Positions 37,020 to 46,609 of a stretch of 64,000 nucleotides of DNA are shown piece after piece; position 1 is the stretch's first letter, and the number at the start of each line of letters is the position of its first letter. Source of the stretch: Paracoccus albicereus (lineage in GTDB: Bacteria; Pseudomonadota; Alphaproteobacteria; Rhodobacterales; Rhodobacteraceae); contig NZ_JAKZEU010000004.1 in assembly GCF_024359525.1 (NCBI RefSeq), positions 310,001-374,000 of the forward strand, written 5' to 3'. The position numbers and the translations under genes were made by a program. The notes beneath the pieces are model-generated. The model saw only the letters and a program-made list of their open reading frames with translations, did no database searches and had not been told where the DNA came from.

Positions 37020-38351
37020 ATGAAAAAGACCCTCCCGCTTATCGCGTCGCTCGTGTCGCTGGCAGCCCTGCCCGCCATGGCACAGGACGCGGCACCCGCG
37101 GAGGCGGCCGACGCGGTCAGCGCCGATGTCGTCTATATCTTCAACACGCTGCTGTTCCTGATCGGCGGCTTCCTGGTGATGTGGATGGCCGCGGGGTTTG
37201 CCATGCTCGAGGCCGGGCTGGTCCGCTCGAAGAACGTGACCACGCAGCTCTTCAAGAACGTGTCGCTCTTCGCGATCGCAGGCATCATGTACTGGATCGT
37301 CGGCTACAACCTGATGTATCCGGGCGATGGCTGGACGGTGCCCGGCGTGATCGGTCAGCTGTTCAGCCCCAAGGCCATGGACCCGGTCGGAGCGGGAGAC
37401 GTAACCGCCGGTTATTCGGCAGGATCGGACTTCTTCTTCCAGCTGATGTTCTGCGCCACCACCGCCTCGATCGTGTCGGGAACGCTGGCCGAGCGTATCA
37501 AGCTCTGGCCGTTTATGATCTTCACGGTCATCCTGACCGGCTTCATTTACCCGATCGAGGCAAGCTGGCAGTGGGGCGGCGGCTTCCTGTCGGAGATGGG
37601 CTTCTCCGACTTCGCAGGCTCGACCCTGGTTCATGCCACCGGCGGCTTCGCCGCGCTGGCCGGCGCCATCGTCCTGGGCGCCCGTTATGGCAAGTATCGT
37701 CCCGACGGACGACAGCACCCGATGCCGGGTTCGAACCTCGCGCTGGCGACACTCGGCACGTTCATCCTGTGGCTGGGCTGGTTCGGTTTCAACGGCGCCT
37801 CGCAACTCGCCCTTGGCTCCGTCAACGACGCCGCCGATGTCAGCCGCATCTTCGTCAACACCAACATGGCGGCCTCGGCCGGTGCGGTGGCGGCGATCAT
37901 CACCTCGCAGCTGATGTTCGGGAAGATCGACCTCACGATGGTGCTGAACGGCGCGCTGGCGGGCCTTGTGTCGATCACCGCCGAGCCGCTGACGCCTTCG
38001 GTCTTCGCCGCGATCCTGATCGGCGGTGTTGGCGGTGCCATCGCGGTCGTCGTGGTTCCGATGCTGGACAAGATGAAGATCGACGACGTCGTCGGTGCGA
38101 TCCCGGTTCACCTGGTCGCGGGCATCTGGGGCACGATCATCGTTCCGGCCACCAACCCCGACACCAGCTTCATCACTCAGATCATAGGCGTGGCCGCCAT
38201 CGGTGCCTTCACCTTCGTGGTCAGCATGGTCATCTGGATGGTGCTGAAGGCCACAATGGGCATCCGCGTCGATCAGGAGACCGAAATTAACGGTCTCGAC
38301 GTGTCCGAACTGGGGATGGAAGCCTACCCCGATTTCGTGCAGGCCAAATAA
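37020..38351 (+). CDS. amtB: Ammonium transporter (Amt family), copy 2
   Basis: A second Amt channel, 443 residues, diverged from copy 1 throughout. It begins with a signal peptide (KKTLPLIASLVSLAALPAMAQ), and the pore histidines lie in STLVHATGGFAALAGAI and IPVHLVAGIWGTI. The gate-region segment AERIKLWPFM is present. The ATG at 37020 has GAGG six bases upstream; two earlier ATGs at 37002 and 37008 lack this. A hairpin at 38377-38404 ends the gene. The 275-base divergent region to copy 1 should hold both promoters; I did not find a good sigma-54 -24/-12 match in it. Confidence 0.93.
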   Translation: MKKTLPLIASLVSLAALPAMAQDAAPAEAADAVSADVVYIFNTLLFLIGGFLVMWMAAGFAMLEAGLVRSKNVTTQLFKNVSLFAIAGIMYWIVGYNLMYPGDGWTVPGVIGQLFSPKAMDPVGAGDVTAGYSAGSDFFFQLMFCATTASIVSGTLAERIKLWPFMIFTVILTGFIYPIEASWQWGGGFLSEMGFSDFAGSTLVHATGGFAALAGAIVLGARYGKYRPDGRQHPMPGSNLALATLGTFILWLGWFGFNGASQLALGSVNDAADVSRIFVNTNMAASAGAVAAIITSQLMFGKIDLTMVLNGALAGLVSITAEPLTPSVFAAILIGGVGGAIAVVVVPMLDKMKIDDVVGAIPVHLVAGIWGTIIVPATNPDTSFITQIIGVAAIGAFTFVVSMVIWMVLKATMGIRVDQETEINGLDVSELGMEAYPDFVQAK

Positions 38352-38376
38352 ACGAAATCTCGAGCAGTCCAGGAAC

Positions 38377-38407
38377 GGGGCGGGGCGCGCAAGCGGTCCG
38401 CCCCTTT
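38377..38407. terminator. Hairpin between convergent amtB copy 2 and polyprenyl synthase gene
   Basis: GGGGCGG (38377-38383) pairs with CCGCCCC (38398-38404) and is followed on the plus strand by TTT. It lies between two converging genes and could serve both. The 14-base loop can form extra pairing. Confidence 0.5.
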
Positions 38408-38420
38408 CACGTTCCGCCTG

Positions 38421-39416
38421 TCAGGCGACGCGGCTGACCACGAAATCCGACAGATCGGCCAGCATGGCGCGCACCGGGTGATCCGGCAGCACCTTGAGGG
38501 CGTTGCGCGCCCGTGCGGCCCAGGCCAGCGCATCTTCCCGCGCCGCTTCCAACGCACCGTGGCGCTGCAGGATCGTCATGGCTTCGGCGAGATCCTCGGG
38601 GCCCTGCTGACCTTTCTCGATCGTACGGACCCAGAAGGCCCGTTCCCGAGCATCCGCCTGCGCCACGGCCTTGATGACGGGCAACGTCAGCTTGCGTTCA
38701 CGGAAATCGTCGCCAGTGTTCTTGCCGATCACCGCGGCGACCCCGCCAAAATCCAGCACGTCGTCGACGATCTGGAACGCGATACCCAAGGCATCGCCAT
38801 AATCGTGGAGCGCGCGAACCTGCGCCTCGGACGCGCCCGCGATCACTCCTCCCGATTCCGTCGCTGCAGAAAACAGGGCGGCCGTCTTGCCGCGAACGAT
38901 TTGACGATAGATGTCCTCATCCGTCTTCAGGTCCTGCGAGGCGGTCAGCTGCAGCACCTCGCCTTCCGAAATCGTGGCGCTGGCATTCGCCAGGATGTCG
39001 AGCACGCGCAGGCTGCCGGTCTCGACCATCAAAAGGAAACTGCGCGCAAACAGGAAATCACCGACAAGCACGCTGGACTTATTGTCCCACAAAAGGTTCG
39101 CGGTCGGCCGACCGCGGCGCTGGCGGCTTTCGTCCACGACGTCGTCATGAAGCAGCGTAGCGGTATGGATGAACTCGACCGCCGCCGCGAGATTGATGTG
39201 ATACTCGCCGGAATAGCCCAGCATCTTCGCTGCGGCGAGGGTCAGCATCGGGCGCATGCGCTTGCCGCCCGCCTCGACCAGGTGGGCGGTGACTTCAGGG
39301 ATACGCGGCGCATGTCGGCTGGACATCCTGTCGCGAATCAAGGCGTTGACCCGCGCCATTTCGTCTGCGACCGCGTCGCTCAGCCGATCCAGCGGCTCAG
39401 ACAGGCTATGGTTCAC
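38421..39416 (-). CDS. Polyprenyl diphosphate synthase (octaprenyl/decaprenyl type)
   Basis: Makes the long isoprenoid chain of ubiquinone by condensing isopentenyl units onto allylic diphosphates. The 331-residue product has the two Asp-rich motifs LLHDDVVDES and IVDDVLDFGG, together with GGKRMRPML and GDFLFARSF. I chose the GTG at 39416, which has AAGGGG eight bases upstream; an in-frame ATG at 39464 would add 16 unrelated residues. Chain length cannot be read from the sequence with certainty; alphaproteobacteria usually make Q-10. A DUF2007 gene begins 76 bases away in the opposite direction. Confidence 0.92.
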   Translation of the reverse strand: MNHSLSEPLDRLSDAVADEMARVNALIRDRMSSRHAPRIPEVTAHLVEAGGKRMRPMLTLAAAKMLGYSGEYHINLAAAVEFIHTATLLHDDVVDESRQRRGRPTANLLWDNKSSVLVGDFLFARSFLLMVETGSLRVLDILANASATISEGEVLQLTASQDLKTDEDIYRQIVRGKTAALFSAATESGGVIAGASEAQVRALHDYGDALGIAFQIVDDVLDFGGVAAVIGKNTGDDFRERKLTLPVIKAVAQADARERAFWVRTIEKGQQGPEDLAEAMTILQRHGALEAAREDALAWAARARNALKVLPDHPVRAMLADLSDFVVSRVA

Positions 39417-39492
39417 GCCGATGCCCCTTACTCGTGCGGGAACCCATTGCCATGCCATCGACAAATTCGCAACCGCCGCCTAGGACTTGACC

Positions 39493-39705
39493 ATGAAGGA
39501 ACTTCTTCGCACCACCGACCCCGTGAGCCTGTCGCGCGCGCAAGCCATCCTGCAGGACGAAGGCATCGCAAGCTTCGAGATGGATCGTCATATGAGCGTC
39601 CTCGAAGGGTCGATCGGAATCCTGCCGCGACGGCTGATGGTCGCTGATCGCGACCATTTCACGGCACTCGCGCTGATGCGAGAGGCGGGGCTTGTCGAGG
39701 ACTGA
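39493..39705 (+). CDS. DUF2007-family small protein
   Basis: A 70-residue protein of the DUF2007 group (putative signal-transducing, ferredoxin-like fold). It shows the family pattern: KELLRTTDPVSLSRAQAILQDEGI near the start, then DRHMSVLEGSIGILPRRLMV and an end in ALMREAGL. The role is unknown. It overlaps no neighbour: the methyltransferase GTG is two bases after its stop, so both are likely one transcript, and this pair is common next to ispB-type genes in related bacteria. Confidence 0.82.
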   Translation: MKELLRTTDPVSLSRAQAILQDEGIASFEMDRHMSVLEGSIGILPRRLMVADRDHFTALALMREAGLVED

Positions 39706-39706
39706 C

Positions 39707-40453
39707 GTGGTGGGTGGCACCCGCATCGATGGGTTTCTGAACGGTCGTCTGCAGATCGAGCAGCCCATCGACGGCTACAGGGCGGGCGCGGATGCGGTTA
39801 TGCTGGCCGCAGCCTGTCCCGCACGACCGGGCGAGACGGTTGTGGAGCTGGGATGCGGCGTGGGAACCGCGTCAATTTGTCTCGGCTGGCGCGTGCCGGG
39901 TGTCACACTGACGGGATTGGAGCGGCAGCCCGATTACGCCGCGATGGCGGACCGTAATGCAAAGCGCAACGATCTGCCCCTCTCTGTCGTGACCGGCGAT
40001 CTCAGCCGGATGCCGGACACCCTGAAGGCCGCCTCCTTCGACCACGTCATCGCCAATCCGCCCTATTTCCGTGATGCGACACCTGCACCCGACGCCTTGC
40101 GCGCCGAGGCGCGGCACGAGGACACGCCCCTGCGGGCCTGGGTGGATGCCGGATTGCGTCGTTTGCGGCCCGGCGGCCATCTGCTGATGATCCACAGGCC
40201 CGAGCGTCTGAATGAACTGCTCGCCGCGCTGGCAGGCCGCGCGGGTGCGATCGCGATCATGCCCATTGCGGCGCGTGAGGGGCGGGAGGCGGGACGAATC
40301 CTGCTGAGCGCGCGCAAAGAGGCCAAGGGCGCTCTGCGCCTGCTTGCGCCTTTCGTTATGCATGCCGCATCCGCCCATTCCGGCGACAGGGAGGACCTGT
40401 CACCGGCCGCATCGGCGGTTCTGCGCGAAGGTGCGGCAATCAACCTGAGGTAA
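39707..40453 (+). CDS. SAM-dependent methyltransferase, TrmN6 (YfiC)-like
   Basis: A 248-residue class I methyltransferase similar to the enzyme that N6-methylates adenine-37 of tRNA(Val). Visible motifs are VVELGCGVGTASICL (SAM binding), HVIANPPYFRDA (the NPPY catalytic motif of base N-methyltransferases) and PGGHLLMIHRPERL. I chose the GTG at 39707, six bases after GAGG from the DUF2007 end; a second GTG follows at 39710 and a TTG at 39692 is possible. The family match is good, the exact tRNA target inferred. Confidence 0.82.
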   Translation: MVGGTRIDGFLNGRLQIEQPIDGYRAGADAVMLAAACPARPGETVVELGCGVGTASICLGWRVPGVTLTGLERQPDYAAMADRNAKRNDLPLSVVTGDLSRMPDTLKAASFDHVIANPPYFRDATPAPDALRAEARHEDTPLRAWVDAGLRRLRPGGHLLMIHRPERLNELLAALAGRAGAIAIMPIAAREGREAGRILLSARKEAKGALRLLAPFVMHAASAHSGDREDLSPAASAVLREGAAINLR

Positions 40454-40527
40454 TGTGAAAGCATCGTGACAGAATCGCGGACTTATGGTCCACTTGAGAG
40501 GTTCGACAACCGATGAAGGAGGACGTG

Positions 40528-40692
40528 ATGTCAGTTGCTTCCCATGTGGAAAAGCTGCGCGTAAGACACCAACACCTTTCGGACGCCGTTGAAAAGGCGC
40601 AAAAAAGTCCGGGGATGGATGATCTCCAGATTACCGCGATGAAGCGCGAGAAGTTGCGCCTGAAGGAAGAGATCCAGCGGCTGACACATTGA
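40528..40692 (+). CDS. YdcH family protein (DUF465)
   Basis: A 54-residue small protein, MSVASHVEKLRVRHQHLSDA at the start and a charged helical body ending KLRLKEEIQRLTH. The spacing of Leu, His and Lys (LRxRHxxL ... LKREKLRLKEEI) is characteristic of YdcH/DUF465 proteins, which form short helical hairpins of unknown function. An ideal AAGGAGG lies five bases before the ATG. A perfect hairpin terminator follows 35 bases after the stop. Confidence 0.8.
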   Translation: MSVASHVEKLRVRHQHLSDAVEKAQKSPGMDDLQITAMKREKLRLKEEIQRLTH

Positions 40693-40726
40693 TCGAACGG
40701 CTTGGATAGAGACGATTTGAACGACA

Positions 40727-40752
40727 AAGGCCCGCAGTCATCTGCGGGCCTT
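40727..40752. terminator. Bidirectional terminator between ydcH-like gene and phaB
   Basis: AAGGCCCGCAG (40727-40737) and CTGCGGGCCTT (40742-40752) are perfect 11-bp inverted copies around a TCAT loop. With the flanking A- and T-rich ends (AAA on one side, TT on the other) it fits intrinsic termination in both directions for two convergent genes. Confidence 0.8.
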
Positions 40753-40771
40753 CTGCTTCAGGTGGCGGGTT

Positions 40772-41497
40772 TCAGCTGAAGAACTGGCCACCGTTCGCCG
40801 ACAGGGTCGAGCCGGTCACGAAGCCCGCACCGTCCGACGCCAGGAAGACCACCGCGCGCGCGATCTCTTCCGGCTCGCCCAGGCGGCCGACGGGGATCTG
40901 CGGGATGATCCGTTCGTTCAGCACCTTTTCGTCGATGGCGCGGACCATCTCGGTCCCGATATAACCCGGCGCGATCGCGTTGACGGTGATGTTGGCCCGC
41001 GCGCCTTCCTGCGCGAGCGCCCGCGTGAAGCCGATGTCACCAGCCTTCGCGGCGGAATAGTTGGCCTGCCCCGCCTGCCCCTTCTGTCCGTTCACTGAAC
41101 TGATGTTGACGATGCGGCCGAACTTGCGGTCGCGCATGCCACCCCAGACCGCATGGGTCATGTTGAACAGCCCGGTCAGGTTCGTGTCGATCACCTCGCG
41201 CCATTGCTGAGGGGTCATCTTGTGGAACATCGCGTCGCGGGTGATGCCAGCGTTGTTGACCAGCACGGCGACCGGACCAAGCTCTTCCTCGATCTGGCGC
41301 ACGCCCGCGGCGCAGGCATCGTAATCGGCGACCGACCACTTGTAGGCCTTGATCCCGGTGGCGTCGGTGAAGGCCTTGGCGGCATCGTCGTTGCCCGCGT
41401 AGTTTGCAGCGACGGTGTAGCCTTCATCCTTCAGCGCCTTCGAGATGGCTTCACCAATCCCGCGCGTTCCGCCTGTCACAACAGCGACTTTCGACAT
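40772..41497 (-). CDS. phaB: Acetoacetyl-CoA reductase
   Basis: NADPH-dependent reduction of acetoacetyl-CoA to (R)-3-hydroxybutyryl-CoA, used for polyhydroxybutyrate and for the ethylmalonyl-CoA pathway. The 241-residue short-chain dehydrogenase has [11 protein letters not shown] for cofactor binding, NNAG at the central strand, the catalytic Ser in [10 protein letters not shown] and YSAAKAG with Tyr and Lys. The ending [14 protein letters not shown] is typical of PhaB. It follows phaA with a 90-base gap. Confidence 0.95.
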   Translation of the reverse strand: MSKVAVVTGGTRGIGEAISKALKDEGYTVAANYAGNDDAAKAFTDATGIKAYKWSVADYDACAAGVRQIEEELGPVAVLVNNAGITRDAMFHKMTPQQWREVIDTNLTGLFNMTHAVWGGMRDRKFGRIVNISSVNGQKGQAGQANYSAAKAGDIGFTRALAQEGARANITVNAIAPGYIGTEMVRAIDEKVLNERIIPQIPVGRLGEPEEIARAVVFLASDGAGFVTGSTLSANGGQFFS

Positions 41498-41587
41498 GAC
41501 GTCCCCCCTGACATCGTTGCTTGCGAAATCTTGCTACCGAATGTGTCACCTGCACGCAAGATCGTTGCGCGCAGGCTTTGGTTTGGA

Positions 41588-42763
41588 TCAGGCGCGCTCG
41601 ACGCACATCGCGACGCCCATGCCGCCGCCGATGCACAGCGTTGCCAGACCCTTCTTCGCGTCGCGGCGCCCCATCTCGTGGATCAGCGTGTTCAGGACCC
41701 GCGCGCCCGAGGCGCCGATCGGGTGACCGATGGCGATGGCGCCGCCGTTCACGTTCACCTTTTCGGGGTCCCAGCCCATGTCCTTGTTGACCGCACATGC
41801 CTGGGCCGCGAACGCCTCGTTCGCTTCGACCAGATCGAGGTCCTGTGCTTTCCAGCCTGCCTTCTCCAGCGCCTTGCGGCTGGCCGGGATCGGTCCGGTG
41901 CCCATGATCGCGGGATCGAGACCGGCTGTCGCGTAGGACGCGATGCGCACCAGCGGTGTCAGACCGCGACGACTGGCTTCTTCCTCGGTCATCACCATGA
42001 CCGCCGCGGCACCGTCGTTCAGGCCCGACGCGTTGCCGGCCGTGACCGAACCATCCTTGGTGAAGGCCGGGCGCAATTTCTGCATCGCATCGATCGTCGC
42101 ACCGTGGCGGATATACTCGTCATCCTCGACCACCACATCGCCCTTACGGGTCTTGACGGTGAAGGGAACGATCTCGTCCTTGAACCGGCCGGCCTTCTGC
42201 GCGGCTTCGGCCTTGTTCTGGCTGGCGACCGCGAACTGGTCCTGTTTGTCGCGGCTGATCTGCCATTTCTCGGCCACGTTCTCGGCCGTCTGGCCCATGT
42301 GATAGTTGTTGAACGCGTCCCACAGACCATCGCGGATCATCGTGTCGACCATCTTCATGTCACTCATCTTCTGGCCCGCACGAAGATAGGCGGCATGCGG
42401 GGCGAGCGACATGGATTCCTGCCCTCCTGCGAGCACGACCTGCGCGTCCCCTAGGATGACCTGCTGGGCTGCCAGCGCGACGGTGCGCAGCCCCGAGCCG
42501 CAGACCTGGTTGATCAACCATGCGGCCGATTCCTGCGGCAATCCTGCATTGATATGCGCCTGCCGCGCGGGGTTCTGGCCCTGTGCGGCGGTCAGCACCT
42601 GACCGAGGATCGTCTCGTTCACCTCGGCGGGGTCGATCCCGGCACGTTCCACCACCGCCTTCAGGACAACGGCGCCCAGATCATGGGCGGGTGTGTTGGC
42701 GAAGGCGCCCAGGAAACTGCCGACCGGCGTGCGGGCGGCGGACACGATAACGGCGTTGGTCAT
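41588..42763 (-). CDS. phaA: Acetyl-CoA C-acetyltransferase (beta-ketothiolase)
   Basis: Condenses two acetyl-CoA into acetoacetyl-CoA. The 391-residue product has the acyl-enzyme Cys in NQVCGSGLR, the conserved [17 protein letters not shown] with the catalytic His, and the second catalytic Cys in [14 protein letters not shown]. The ATG at 42763 has GGAAGGA upstream and gives the family start [16 protein letters not shown]; a longer frame to 42853 adds 30 unrelated residues. It forms an operon with phaB, and with mcd at 62 kb provides acetyl-CoA assimilation steps. Confidence 0.96.
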   Translation of the reverse strand: MTNAVIVSAARTPVGSFLGAFANTPAHDLGAVVLKAVVERAGIDPAEVNETILGQVLTAAQGQNPARQAHINAGLPQESAAWLINQVCGSGLRTVALAAQQVILGDAQVVLAGGQESMSLAPHAAYLRAGQKMSDMKMVDTMIRDGLWDAFNNYHMGQTAENVAEKWQISRDKQDQFAVASQNKAEAAQKAGRFKDEIVPFTVKTRKGDVVVEDDEYIRHGATIDAMQKLRPAFTKDGSVTAGNASGLNDGAAAVMVMTEEEASRRGLTPLVRIASYATAGLDPAIMGTGPIPASRKALEKAGWKAQDLDLVEANEAFAAQACAVNKDMGWDPEKVNVNGGAIAIGHPIGASGARVLNTLIHEMGRRDAKKGLATLCIGGGMGVAMCVERA

Positions 42764-42892
42764 GGCTTGATCCTTCCTCCGGCGCCGAAGGTCCGGCGCG
42801 TCGGGGCCAACCATGCCAACAGCCTGTGACGGGATCAAGGCCACGTGCCGCAAAGCGCACGCGGAGAATGTGGTTTGGGCTTAGCTAAGCCC

Positions 42893-43726
42893 CTACATCG
42901 TCGCGGCACTGGGCGGGGATTTCCACGGCGGCGCGATGGTCGGTGCGCCGAAGTAGTAGCCCTGCATGCAATCGACGCCCATTTCGATCAGGAACGCCGC
43001 ATCGTCGGCCGTTTCCACCTGTTCGGCCACGGTGAACATGTCGAAATGGTGCGCGATCGATTGCAGCGCGCGTGTCAGAACCTGATTGTCCGGGTGCGAC
43101 GCGATGTTGCGAATGAACTGGCCATCGATCTTGATCATGTCGAAGCAGAAATCGCGCAGATAGCGGAACGAGGTGTAGCCCGCGCCGAAATCGTCGAGCG
43201 CAAAGCTGACACCGTGACGCTGAACTTCCAGCATGAATTGCTGAACCGTATCGGGCATCTCGATGGCCGAGCTTTCGGTGATCTCCAGGATCAGCCGTTC
43301 GGCGACATGGGGATCGGACGCGATCCCGTTGCGAAGCGTCTGAATCCAGTCGGGATAACCGATCGAGCGGGCCGACATGTTGATCGACAGCCTGAGCGAC
43401 GGATCTTCCGACAGCGTCCGCAACCCCAGCGTCAGCGACATCACATCGATCTGCCGCCCCAGTTCGGTCGTTTCGGCCGCTGGCATGAAATCCTTCAGCG
43501 GGACCATCCTGCCGGTTTCGTCGATGATGCGGATCAGGCCTTCGTAGAAGGCGGGGCGCCGGGTCTGGCCGGACTGGATCACCGGCTGGAAGGCCAGACA
43601 GCCATTGCCGCGTTCCACGGCCAGCCGCACGGCCGGCATGGTCACGCGGCTCTGATGGTCGATGGCGTAATCGAGGGGCGAGCCTGATGGGCTGGATTGT
43701 CCGGCGGTCACGAGACCCTCCTTCAC
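42893..43726 (-). CDS. EAL-domain c-di-GMP phosphodiesterase (EAL only, motif reads EGL)
   Basis: A 277-residue protein that is nearly all EAL domain. The signature reads YEGLIR instead of EAL, but the metal and catalytic residues appear present: the Glu of EGL, Asn in SINMSARS, Glu in LEITESS, the Asp pair in DDFGAGYTSFRYL, Lys in IKIDGQFI, Glu in EQVET and the end CMQGYYFG. It should hydrolyse c-di-GMP to pGpG. No sensor, GGDEF or membrane domain is attached; about 20 N-terminal residues precede the domain. It is alone, divergent from tag. Confidence 0.85.
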   Translation of the reverse strand: MKEGLVTAGQSSPSGSPLDYAIDHQSRVTMPAVRLAVERGNGCLAFQPVIQSGQTRRPAFYEGLIRIIDETGRMVPLKDFMPAAETTELGRQIDVMSLTLGLRTLSEDPSLRLSINMSARSIGYPDWIQTLRNGIASDPHVAERLILEITESSAIEMPDTVQQFMLEVQRHGVSFALDDFGAGYTSFRYLRDFCFDMIKIDGQFIRNIASHPDNQVLTRALQSIAHHFDMFTVAEQVETADDAAFLIEMGVDCMQGYYFGAPTIAPPWKSPPSAATM

Positions 43727-43817
43727 GGATGTCGTCTTCAGATTTCTTGCAGTCTGGGCATTATTCCCTAACTTCCGATGAACGAGGAACGGTTTCGAAA
43801 CATTGGGTTAATGCGAC

Positions 43818-44396
43818 ATGAACGAACGATGCCCGTGGTGCGGGACCGATCCGCTCTACGTCGCGTATCACGACAATGAATGGGGCGTTCCCGAACGCGA
43901 CCCGCGTGCGTTGTGGGAAAAGCTTGTGCTCGACGGATTTCAGGCCGGCCTGTCATGGATCACGATCCTGCGCAAACGCGACGCGTTTCGCGCGGAATTT
44001 GACGGTTTCGATCCCGAACGCGTCGCCCGATGGGACGAAAAACGGAGAGAGAAAGCCTTGGCGAATCCGGGGATCATCCGTCACCGCGGCAAGATCGAGG
44101 CGACGATCCGAGGCGCGCGCCTGTTTCTTGAGATCGAGGAAGGCGAAGGATTCTCGCCCTACATCTGGTCCTTCACCGGCGGCGACGCGATCCAGAACCG
44201 ACCGGAAACGCCCGCCGACGTACCGACCGCGACGGACGCTTCGACGGCGATGTCAAAGTCGCTGAAGAAGCGCGGCTTCAATTTCTGCGGACCGGTCATC
44301 ACCTACGCGTTCATGCAGGCCTGTGGTCTGGTCAATGACCACTTGACCAGTTGCCCGCGGCATCAGCCTGTCCGGGCGATGTCAGTCGGCGGCTGA
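43818..44396 (+). CDS. tag: DNA-3-methyladenine glycosylase I
   Basis: Removes 3-methyladenine from alkylated DNA in base-excision repair. The 192-residue product has the zinc-binding N-terminus CPWCGTDPLYVAYHDNEWG (Cys and His ligands), the base-binding core LWEKLVLDGFQAGLSWITIL, and C-terminal VNDHLTSCPRH with the remaining His and Cys ligands. Length is normal. Its end overlaps the end of the tlpA-like gene by 15 bases (tail to tail). Confidence 0.96.
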   Translation: MNERCPWCGTDPLYVAYHDNEWGVPERDPRALWEKLVLDGFQAGLSWITILRKRDAFRAEFDGFDPERVARWDEKRREKALANPGIIRHRGKIEATIRGARLFLEIEEGEGFSPYIWSFTGGDAIQNRPETPADVPTATDASTAMSKSLKKRGFNFCGPVITYAFMQACGLVNDHLTSCPRHQPVRAMSVGG

Positions 44397-44951
44397 GGCG
44401 TCTTTCAGCTGCTCGATCAGGTGCAGCGCGGGCTCGGACATCCAGTCCGCCTCTCCCGGCAGGCGCGCGACTTCGCGCCCTTCGGCATCGATCAGCAGCG
44501 TCACCGGCAGCCCGACGATCCCCAGCGAGCGCGCAAGCTGCATTCGCGGATCGGTCAGCGTCGGAAGCGATCCTATCCCCTCTTCCTCGAAGAACGTGCG
44601 GATGGCGTTGGGTGAATTCGGGCCTGCGGCGATGGTCAGAACCTCGAAATCCTCGCCGCCCATTTCGGCCTGAAGCGCGTCGAGCGACGGCATCTCTTCG
44701 CGGCAGGGCGCACACCACGTCGCCCAGAAGTTCACCAGCAGAGGCTTGCCTGCGTAATCCGCCAGTCGATGCTCGCCGCCATCAAGATCGCCGAAGGGCT
44801 CATCGGGGATGTCGCCCGGAAAACTGTCCACCAGCTTCGTCATGCCGGCATCATGCGCCGCCTGCACGACGACAGGATTGCCGTCCTCTGCAAGCGCTGG
44901 CGCAGCAATTGCACCGCAAAAGAGCGCCGTATAAAGCAGGTTCAAACGCAT
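44382..44951 (-). CDS. TlpA/ResA-type periplasmic thiol-disulfide oxidoreductase
   Basis: A 189-residue thioredoxin-fold protein with a cleavable signal (residues 1-21, ending APALA). The active site [15 protein letters not shown] lies in the middle, after [18 protein letters not shown]. The family reduces disulfides for cytochrome c or oxidase assembly. I chose the ATG at 44951, preceded by CGGAGG; the longer frame crosses the argH start. Only 21 bases lie between this ATG and the divergent argH ATG. A TlpA-like gene opposite argH is a conserved alphaproteobacterial arrangement as I recall it. Confidence 0.9.
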   Translation of the reverse strand: MRLNLLYTALFCGAIAAPALAEDGNPVVVQAAHDAGMTKLVDSFPGDIPDEPFGDLDGGEHRLADYAGKPLLVNFWATWCAPCREEMPSLDALQAEMGGEDFEVLTIAAGPNSPNAIRTFFEEEGIGSLPTLTDPRMQLARSLGIVGLPVTLLIDAEGREVARLPGEADWMSEPALHLIEQLKDASAAD

Positions 44952-44972
44952 GAGACCTCCGAAGGATTGCCG

Positions 44973-46370
44973 ATGACCGACCAGCCCAAGACCGCCAACG
45001 CGATGTGGGGCGGGCGCTTTGCCGCCGGGCCGGACGCGATCATGGAGGCGATCAACGCCTCGATCGGGTTCGACCAGCGACTCTACGCCCAGGATATCCG
45101 GGGCAGCCGGGCCCATGCCACGATGCTCGCAGCGCAGGGCATCATCAGCGATAGCGATGCGACGGCTATCCGGGAAGGGCTTCTCACGGTCTTGTCAGAG
45201 ATAGAGGGCGGAAATTTCCCGTTCTTGCCGGCACTTGAGGACATTCACATGAATGTCGAGGCGCGGCTGAAGGACCTCATCGGAGAGCCTGCCGGCCGGC
45301 TTCACACCGGGCGTTCGCGCAACGATCAGGTCGCGACCGACTTCCGGCTTTGGGTGCGCGACCAGTGCGACGCGGCGATCGGCGGGCTTCAGGCGCTGAT
45401 CCAAGCGGCGCTGACCCAGGCCGAAGCCGGCGCCGATTGGGTAATGCCGGGTTTCACCCACCTGCAGACCGCGCAGCCGGTGACCTGGGGCCATCACATG
45501 ATGGCCTATGTCGAGATGTTCGGCCGCGATCTTTCGCGCTTTCAGGACGCCCGCAAGCGCATGAACGAATCGCCACTGGGCGCCGCTGCGCTCGCCGGAA
45601 CGGGCTATCCGCTGGATCGCGAGGCGACCGCCAAGGCGCTGGAGTTCGACCGGCCGATGGCCAACTCGCTCGATGCGGTCAGCGATCGCGACTTCGCGCT
45701 GGAATTCCTGTCCGCTGCCTCGATCTGCGCTGTTCACCTGTCGCGGTTGTCCGAAGAGCTGGTTATCTGGTCCTCGGCCCAGTTCCGCTTCGTGTCGATG
45801 TCGGACAAATGGTCGACCGGGTCCAGCATCATGCCGCAAAAGCGCAACCCCGACGCCGCCGAACTGATCCGGGCCAAGATCGGCCGCATCCTTGGTGCGA
45901 CGGTCGCGCTGTTCACGGTGATGAAAGGTCTTCCCTTGGCCTATTCCAAGGACATGCAGGAGGACAAAGAGCAGGTCTTCGATGCAGCCGACCACCTGAT
46001 GCTGGCGCTGGCGGCGATGGCGGGGATGCTGGGCGACCTGACTGCAAACCGTGGCAACATGGAGGCGGCCGCCTCGGCCGGGTTCTCGACCGCGACCGAC
46101 CTCGCCGACTGGCTGGTGCGCGAGGCGGGGCTGCCGTTCCGCGACGCGCATCACGCGACCGGTTCGCTGGTCGCGCTGGCAGAGAAGAAGGGCTGCGATC
46201 TGGACGATCTGTCGCTGACAGAGATGCAATCCGTTAACCCCGCGATAAACCAGTCGGTGTATTCGGTGCTGGGCGTCCACAATTCGGTCGCCTCGCGCAC
46301 CAGCTATGGCGGCACGGCCCCCGACCAGGTGCGCGCCCAGATCGCACGCTGGAAGGAGATCCTCGGATGA
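44973..46370 (+). CDS. argH: Argininosuccinate lyase
   Basis: Last step of arginine synthesis, cleaving argininosuccinate to arginine and fumarate. The 465-residue product has [11 protein letters not shown] at the start, the family blocks [16 protein letters not shown] and [11 protein letters not shown], and the superfamily signature [18 protein letters not shown] with the catalytic-loop Ser. The ATG at 44973 has GAAGGA six bases upstream. Its stop overlaps the lipoprotein start (ATGA), linking it to lysA. Confidence 0.97.
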   Translation: MTDQPKTANAMWGGRFAAGPDAIMEAINASIGFDQRLYAQDIRGSRAHATMLAAQGIISDSDATAIREGLLTVLSEIEGGNFPFLPALEDIHMNVEARLKDLIGEPAGRLHTGRSRNDQVATDFRLWVRDQCDAAIGGLQALIQAALTQAEAGADWVMPGFTHLQTAQPVTWGHHMMAYVEMFGRDLSRFQDARKRMNESPLGAAALAGTGYPLDREATAKALEFDRPMANSLDAVSDRDFALEFLSAASICAVHLSRLSEELVIWSSAQFRFVSMSDKWSTGSSIMPQKRNPDAAELIRAKIGRILGATVALFTVMKGLPLAYSKDMQEDKEQVFDAADHLMLALAAMAGMLGDLTANRGNMEAAASAGFSTATDLADWLVREAGLPFRDAHHATGSLVALAEKKGCDLDDLSLTEMQSVNPAINQSVYSVLGVHNSVASRTSYGGTAPDQVRAQIARWKEILG

Positions 46371-46609
46371 AGACCCTGCTGCCGCTTTCTCTGCTTGCCC
46401 TGACCGCCTGCGGCGTGGACGGGCCGCCCGAACGTCCCGCGACGCCCGTCTACGGCCTGTCGGGACCGACGGTGCTTTCGACCGAGCCGGTGGGGCCGCT
46501 TTACGGCAACTCGCCGACCTACACCGACGAGAACGGCGTGATGCGCACGCAGGCGAAGAGCACCTCTGTCAGCAGCGGGGACGCGACGCCCGTGCCCGCC
46601 GATCTGTAG
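46367..46609 (+). CDS. Small outer/inner-membrane lipoprotein
   Basis: An 80-residue protein with a lipoprotein signal: [14 protein letters not shown], where LTAC is the lipobox and Cys15 would carry the lipid. The mature part is Pro/Thr/Ser rich with no recognised domain. The residue after Cys is Gly, so retention by Asp+2 is not predicted. It overlaps argH (ATGA) and its stop is directly followed by the lysA ATG, so all three are one transcript. Function is unknown. Confidence 0.8.
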   Translation: MKTLLPLSLLALTACGVDGPPERPATPVYGLSGPTVLSTEPVGPLYGNSPTYTDENGVMRTQAKSTSVSSGDATPVPADL

